From positions 62,001 to 126,000 of the forward strand of contig JBKCUA010000033.1 of the NCBI GenBank assembly GCA_046318675.1: a DNA stretch of 64,000 nucleotides, written 5' to 3'. Source of the DNA: JBKCUA01 sp046318675 (GTDB lineage: Bacteria > Pseudomonadota > Alphaproteobacteria > JAJTHO01). Position 1 is the stretch's first letter. Every line of letters starts with the position of its first letter. The notes under the pieces are model-generated. The model saw nothing but the letters and a program-made list of their open reading frames with translations. It did no database searches and was not told the origin of the DNA. Made by a program: the position numbers and the translations under genes. Shown here piece after piece: positions 58,270 through 64,000 of the stretch.

Positions 58270-61176
58270 TCACGAAACCTTCCTTTTCACCCCAGGCTTT
58301 TTTCGCTCAACCTTCTTCTCCCCCAACACCTTCCCCAGATACCGCGCCGTGTACCCCGCACCCTTAGCCACCACCGCCTCCGGTGTGCCTTCGGCCACGA
58401 TGTGACCGCCGCGCAGGCCGCCTTCGGGGCCGAGATCGACAATCCAATCCGCCGTCTTAATCACATCAAGGTTATGCTCAATGACCAGCACCGTGTTGCC
58501 CTGATCCACCAGGGTGTGCAGCACCTCCAGCAGCCGCGCCACATCGGCAACGTGCAGACCCGTCGTTGGCTCATCAAGAATATACATCGTCCGTCCCGTG
58601 GCGCGGCGGGAGAGTTCCTTGGCCAGCTTAATCCGCTGCGCCTCCCCCCCCGACAGGGTGTTGGCCGTCTGGCCGATGTGCAGGTACCCCAGGCCCACCT
58701 GCTGGAGCAGTTTTATTTTCCCGGCAATGGCCGGAATATTGGCAAAAAATTCCGTCGCCTCGTCCACCGTCATGGCCAGAACATCGGCAATGGATTGGCC
58801 CTTATAGTGCACCTCCAGCGTTTCGCGGTTGTAGCGTTTGCCCTTGCATTCACCGCACTGAACATAAACATCGGGGAGGAAGTGCATCTCAATCTTCATC
58901 ACCCCGTCGCCTTGGCACGCCTCGCACCGCCCACCCTTGACGTTAAAGGAAAATCTCCCGGGGGTGTAGCCCCGCGCCTTGGCTTCGGGCAGGCCGGTAA
59001 ACCAATCCCGAATCTCCTGAAACACCCCGATATACGTCGCCGGGTTAGACCGCGGCGTCCGGCCAATGGGGGATTGATCAATCTCAATTACCTTGTCAAT
59101 AAATTCCATACCTTTCAGGTTCTTGAACGGCGGCGTCATGCCCCGTCCCCCGAAAAGCTCAACGTGCATCGCCCCGAACAGGGTTTCCAGCACCAAGGTG
59201 GACTTTCCCGATCCCGACACGCCAGTAATGCAGGTAAACGTGCCCAGCGGAATTTTCAGATCAACATTCTTAAGGTTGTTCCCTGTTGCCCCCAATAAAG
59301 ATAGTGTCTTGCCGCTGCCCTTACGGCGTTTTTCCGGCACGGGGATCATCTTCACCTTTGAGAGGTATTGCCCGGTGAGGCTCTGCGGCGTTTTTGCCAC
59401 CTTATCCGGCGTGCCCTGAGCCACTACCCGGCCCCCGTGCACCCCGGCTCCAGGCCCCATATCAATGAGGTAATCCGCCGCCCGCATCGCGTCTTCATCG
59501 TGCTCCACCACCAGCACGGTGTTGCCCAAATCCCGCAGACGACGCAGGGTCTCCAGCAACCGATCGTTATCCCGCTGGTGCAGGCCAATAGACGGCTCAT
59601 CAAGGACGTACAACACCCCGGACAAGCCGCTGCCAATTTGGGAGGCGAGGCGAATTCGCTGGCTCTCCCCCCCGGACAGTGTTGCCGCTCCTCGCGCCAG
59701 CGTTAAATAATCAAGGCCGACGTTGAGAAGAAAACCCAGCCGTTCCCGAATCTCCCGCAGGATCATTCGGCCAATATCCTGCTGCTGCGGGCTAAGCTTT
59801 TGGTGCAGATCGGCAAACCACGCCGCCGTTTGATCGAGGGGCAAAGCCGTCACCTCGGCGATGTTTTTGCCCGCAATTTTCACGCACAGGGCTTCAGGCT
59901 TCAGGCGTTGGCCGTGGCAGGTGCCGCATGGCTCACTGACAATATAACGGCGCAGCTCTTCCCGCGCCGACAGGCTATCGGCATCCTTGCGCCGGCGTTC
60001 CAGCCAGGCAATGACCCCCTCAAAAGGCTTGTTGGTAGCAAACGTACGATAGCCATCATCATATTGAATGGAAATGGGTAAATCACCACTACCCTGCAAA
60101 ACTGCATGGCGTACCGCCCCGGGCAATTCCTTCCACGGCCGCGTCATGCTACCCTTAAAGGCTCGCGCCACGCCTTCCAGCACTTGGGTGTAATAGCCGC
60201 TGGCTTTCCCCGCCCAAGGGGCGATGGCCCCATCCCGCAAGGATTTTTGCGGATCGGGAACAATTGTTGTCTCGGTAAAAACCTCCCGCACCCCGAGGCC
60301 ATCGCAGGCTGGGCACGCCCCGTGGGGACTGTTGAAACTGAACAGGCGCGGCTCAATTTCCTCCAGCGTAAACCCCGACACCGGACAGGCAAATTTCTCG
60401 GAGAACAGGGTCTCCTCCCCCGTGTCGGCGTTCTCAACAACCACCAAACCTTCGGTGAGTTTTAGGGCGGTCTCTAGGCTATCAGCAAGACGGGATTTTA
60501 ATTCACTATCATCATTTATAACAAGGCGATCCACGATTATGCTAATGTTATGCTTTAAGTTCTTATCGAGGCTGGGCAGCTCATCAAACCCGTACAGGGA
60601 GCCGTTGATTTTCGCCCGCTGAAACCCTTTTTTCCGCAGCTCTTGCAGCTCTTTTTTATACTCCCCCTTGCGATCCCGGACAATCGGCGCGGCCAGGTAG
60701 AGTCGGGTGCCCGAAGGCATGGACAGGATTTTATCCACCATCTGGCTCACCGTCTGGGCGCTGATGGGCAGGCCCGTGGCCGGGGAATGCGGCACCCCCA
60801 CCCGGGCAAACAACAGCCGCAGGTAATCATAGATCTCCGTCACCGTGCCAACAGTGGATCGCGGGTTGTGGTTGGTGGTCTTCTGATCAATAGAGATCGC
60901 CGGGGACAGGCCGTCAATACTGTCCACGTCGGGTTTGCTCATCAAATCAAGGAATTGCCGGGCATAGGCCGATAGGCTTTCCACGTACCGCCGCTGGCCC
61001 TCCGCATAAATCGTGTCAAACGCCAGCGACGACTTCCCCGATCCCGACACACCGGTAATGACCACTAGCTTGTCCTTGGGAATGGAAATATCAATATTTT
61101 TAAGATTATGCTCCCGCGCCCCGCGCACCACAAGGGCGGGAACATGCGGGAAGAGTGCGGGATTTTTGCGTGTCAT
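58270..61176 (-). CDS. uvrA: Excinuclease ABC subunit UvrA
   Basis: A 968-residue DNA-damage recognition ATPase of nucleotide excision repair. Two ABC cassettes have Walker A GVSGSGKSSL and GVSGSGKSTL, and signature motifs LSGGESQRIRLASQ and LSGGEAQRIKLAKE. Zinc modules are CPVSGFTLEE/CPAC and CEACQGDGV with CGECKGKRY. The 3' end (to residue KRKVS) is intact even though a related 61-bp copy lies 774 bp away beyond vapBC. The length is slightly above the usual 940. Confidence 0.98.
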   Translation of the reverse strand: MTRKNPALFPHVPALVVRGAREHNLKNIDISIPKDKLVVITGVSGSGKSSLAFDTIYAEGQRRYVESLSAYARQFLDLMSKPDVDSIDGLSPAISIDQKTTNHNPRSTVGTVTEIYDYLRLLFARVGVPHSPATGLPISAQTVSQMVDKILSMPSGTRLYLAAPIVRDRKGEYKKELQELRKKGFQRAKINGSLYGFDELPSLDKNLKHNISIIVDRLVINDDSELKSRLADSLETALKLTEGLVVVENADTGEETLFSEKFACPVSGFTLEEIEPRLFSFNSPHGACPACDGLGVREVFTETTIVPDPQKSLRDGAIAPWAGKASGYYTQVLEGVARAFKGSMTRPWKELPGAVRHAVLQGSGDLPISIQYDDGYRTFATNKPFEGVIAWLERRRKDADSLSAREELRRYIVSEPCGTCHGQRLKPEALCVKIAGKNIAEVTALPLDQTAAWFADLHQKLSPQQQDIGRMILREIRERLGFLLNVGLDYLTLARGAATLSGGESQRIRLASQIGSGLSGVLYVLDEPSIGLHQRDNDRLLETLRRLRDLGNTVLVVEHDEDAMRAADYLIDMGPGAGVHGGRVVAQGTPDKVAKTPQSLTGQYLSKVKMIPVPEKRRKGSGKTLSLLGATGNNLKNVDLKIPLGTFTCITGVSGSGKSTLVLETLFGAMHVELFGGRGMTPPFKNLKGMEFIDKVIEIDQSPIGRTPRSNPATYIGVFQEIRDWFTGLPEAKARGYTPGRFSFNVKGGRCEACQGDGVMKIEMHFLPDVYVQCGECKGKRYNRETLEVHYKGQSIADVLAMTVDEATEFFANIPAIAGKIKLLQQVGLGYLHIGQTANTLSGGEAQRIKLAKELSRRATGRTMYILDEPTTGLHVADVARLLEVLHTLVDQGNTVLVIEHNLDVIKTADWIVDLGPEGGLRGGHIVAEGTPEAVVAKGAGYTARYLGKVLGEKKVERKKPGVKRKVS

Positions 61177-61297
61177 GGGCAGATTGTGAGAAGAGTAGGC
61201 GGGGAAGTCCAGATAATTTACTGGAGATACTAAGTACTAGGCACGGATTAATAATATAAAGAATTTAAACCTTGTAAATTAATATTTTTTATCCTTT

Positions 61298-62278
<981 letters not shown>

Positions 62279-62281
62279 TCT

Positions 62282-63130
62282 TTATCCTTTAAAGAATAAC
62301 GGATGTGCTGTTGGTGTTATGATGGTGCTTAGTTGCGCGGTAAATAGTATTCCCGCCAAGACCATAATAACAATTCCCCCAAGGATCGCTAGGCCCGCGT
62401 GAATGGCTTCTATTTTGTGTTCTGAGGAGCGAAATAATCTTAGTAATCCTTGTTTGGACCACAGTGCTATTCCTGCCATCCCTGCGGTGGCTATAAATGT
62501 ACCCAGTGCCATGATTAGCGCAGCCAGAATTCCAGTCCATACCGCGCCCACGATGCAGGCAAACATGAGGACGATAAGAGCACCACTACAGGGGCGAATG
62601 CCCATGGATAGAATCATTAACATGATGTTGCGGCGGTCTTCTTTTCCAGTTAAAATGGGCGCGTGATGATGGTGTGCGCAGGTATGTTCATGATGATGGC
62701 CATGTATTAATTCCCATGCTTCTCGAAGCCCGCGTACGAGTAGCCATCCCCCGACGGCCACCATAAAGCTATACCCAGCAAGCTCAAGATATTGTGCTGC
62801 CGCTTCTGTTTTTCCCCGCGCTATGCCGATAAGGTAATACAGCCCAATGACTAGAATAATGGCGGTTAAGGCTTGCAGCAACGCCGATAGCCCCGCCACC
62901 CACACCCCGCGCTTGATGGTGTGTCGTCCTGCTAAAAGATAGCCCGTCAGTAAAACCTTGCCGTGTCCTGGTCCTACCGCGTGAAACAGGCCATATAAAA
63001 AACTGACAATAAAAACACCAAGACTTGCGGCTAAGCCATGTTCCGCAGCAGCTTGACGTAAATCGTGGCCAAGCATTTCATGGAGTATGCGTTGTTTTCC
63101 TTGCACAAATGTTAGTATGTCTGTGATCAT
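62282..63130 (-). CDS. Nickel/cobalt transporter, RcnA/HoxN-type
   Basis: A 282-residue polytopic membrane protein. The signature HAVGPGHGKVLLTGYLL and a His-rich cytosolic loop (HGHHHEHTCAHHHH, near residue 150) match the RcnA-like efflux group of nickel/cobalt transporters. SMGIRPCSGALIVLMFA is the second conserved block. It is 2 bp after the DUF1007 gene, a common pair. Confidence 0.9.
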   Translation of the reverse strand: MITDILTFVQGKQRILHEMLGHDLRQAAAEHGLAASLGVFIVSFLYGLFHAVGPGHGKVLLTGYLLAGRHTIKRGVWVAGLSALLQALTAIILVIGLYYLIGIARGKTEAAAQYLELAGYSFMVAVGGWLLVRGLREAWELIHGHHHEHTCAHHHHAPILTGKEDRRNIMLMILSMGIRPCSGALIVLMFACIVGAVWTGILAALIMALGTFIATAGMAGIALWSKQGLLRLFRSSEHKIEAIHAGLAILGGIVIMVLAGILFTAQLSTIITPTAHPLFFKG

Positions 63131-63132
63131 GA

Positions 63133-63777
63133 TTATTCCCTTCTAGCGCACGTGATGTGCACCCGTTCGGCAAAAAAACTCCCCATATCCTCGGGACCTT
63201 TTGCATCCTTGTCCAGTGCGGCGGCTAGGTTGACAAACGCTATATCAGGTTTTGGAACCTCGAGTCTGGTCGTGCATACACCGGGGTTGGCAGGGATAAC
63301 AATCCCATCTTTTGCAAAATGTTTCATTTCAATGTAGTAACTTGGATCGTAGATGCGGTAACTTATCGCCGTACTGCGGGGATTGATGGGCGTGGTAAGG
63401 CGCAGGGTAAAGGTCATCGCAAGACGTTTGCCCTCTAGCATGGAGGTTACTTTTTCATGACCGCTGAATATTTGTTGTTTGCCGTCCGCATCAAGATAAG
63501 TGAAATAGCTATATTCCTTAAGATTATTAAGGTTGCCCTCGGCAAGTTCCAATAATTTTCCCGGGTGGGTTGTGCCATTGGTCGTGACGGCAAAATCTTT
63601 AACAGCAAATTCTGTGTAAAACTCATCGAATAACCAGCGTTCTCTGAGGCCGATGATGCGTCCTTGCTCATCAAATACAACAGTTGTTTGAACGTCAATC
63701 CAAGCATGGGGGTGCGCCCAAGATTGGTGTATACTGCTAAGCAGAAAAACCACTATAATAATGAAAACGCGGTGCAT
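63133..63777 (-). CDS. DUF1007 periplasmic protein
   Basis: A 214-residue protein with a signal peptide (VFIIIVVFLLSSIHQSWA) and the DUF1007 core (HPHAWIDVQTTVVFDEQGRI). The mature N-terminus begins with HPHAW, a potential metal-binding sequence. Members are typically next to RcnA-like exporters and are thought to assist metal handling. The three genes DUF1007, exporter and galE form one tight transcript. Confidence 0.88.
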   Translation of the reverse strand: MHRVFIIIVVFLLSSIHQSWAHPHAWIDVQTTVVFDEQGRIIGLRERWLFDEFYTEFAVKDFAVTTNGTTHPGKLLELAEGNLNNLKEYSYFTYLDADGKQQIFSGHEKVTSMLEGKRLAMTFTLRLTTPINPRSTAISYRIYDPSYYIEMKHFAKDGIVIPANPGVCTTRLEVPKPDIAFVNLAAALDKDAKGPEDMGSFFAERVHITCARRE

Positions 63778-63798
63778 CGTGGGGCTAGCTTAGCATTG

Positions 63799-64000
63799 AT
63801 GCTGTTGCTAGAACAATCTCAAATGCAGCCACCTATTCACTTGTCTCGTTTCGATGAAATTGTTGAGTTTCTCAAAAACTTGCCGCCGATGGCGTTTCCA
63901 CCCCAAGGCACGGAGGGCTGGGCGTGGCTGAATACTTTTCCAAGGGTGCTGGATCATCCCCGGTTGTCTGTGTATTTGGATAGTCCCCCGGCTAAGGCCA
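63799..64000 (+). CDS. Partial hypothetical gene, runs off the right edge
   Basis: An open frame without stop reads MLLLEQSQMQPPIHLSRFDE and later LKNLPPMAFPPQGTEGWAWL. It ends at the window edge. A second Met (63823, MQPPIHLSRF) is an equally good start. It is divergent from the DUF1007 gene. I do not recognise it from 67 residues. Confidence 0.5.
   Translation, partial: MLLLEQSQMQPPIHLSRFDEIVEFLKNLPPMAFPPQGTEGWAWLNTFPRVLDHPRLSVYLDSPPAKA

Noticed and set aside
58225..59298. 357-codon plus-strand ORF antisense to uvrA
   Set aside because: It lies entirely opposite the highly conserved uvrA coding frame. Its sequence is low-complexity, rich in His, Arg and Pro, as expected for a shadow frame.

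Overview
The window comes from a motile alphaproteobacterium. It carries the class-specific cell-cycle set CtrA, CckA and SciP, the flagellar regulator FlbD, an alphaproteobacterial-type SspB, and a PHA synthase. No rRNA operon, phage, insertion sequence or CRISPR array was seen. Base composition looks near 50% GC. I cannot name the genus.

Layout. 1-930: composite palindromes, a 60-residue ORF and a CAT-anticodon tRNA. 930-2096: ptsN and hpf. 2277-6623: kdpFABC potassium pump. 6706-11595: sspB, rmlB, ispA, xseB, speE and sucB. 11644-17175: OmpA-like lipoprotein, phaC and a class I ribonucleotide reductase large subunit behind two NrdR-like boxes. 17176-20827: dispersed repeat, hypothetical gene, kdsD/kpsF, lptC and lptA. 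20835-24561: an unrecognised three-gene block (80-residue protein, PIN-like protein, 789-residue probable helical-repeat protein), my best candidate for an undescribed system. 24704-26113: cysH and an acid phosphatase lipoprotein. 26256-31649: sciP, fliF, fliG, fliH, fliN and flbD. 31661-33440: desaturase and DCC genes divergent from an ArsR regulator. 34035-37509: flhB, cckA and lolA. 37523-42539: tRNA-Gly, tlyA, rnd, ctrA, rmlA, lysA and a small lipoprotein. 42644-47182: flhA, rplU-rpmA and rmlCD. 47289-54983: orphan gene, methionine-salvage mtnBD, an MFS transporter, a TPP riboswitch with ThiXY-like genes, two hypothetical genes and a TrmB-like regulator. 54991-58250: fliIJ, a lipoprotein and vapBC. 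58270-64000: uvrA, galE, a nickel/cobalt exporter pair and a partial gene.

How it fits together. The flagellar genes (MS ring, C ring, export gate and export ATPase) lie in four separate blocks. They sit among the genes of the CckA-CtrA-SciP circuit that controls flagellar transcription in this class. Envelope genes (rmlABCD, galE, kdsD, lptC, lptA, lolA) are also scattered. Several usually clustered systems are incomplete here: kdp without kdpDE, nrdA without nrdB, ThiXY without an ATPase, lptCA without lptB-rpoN, and sucB without sucA. This suggests a rearranged genome whose partners lie elsewhere. Mobile traces are limited: a vapBC module between two copies of the uvrA 3' end, a possible antitoxin remnant, GC-rich dispersed repeats, and a repeat that supplies the C-terminus of both FlbD and an ArsR regulator.
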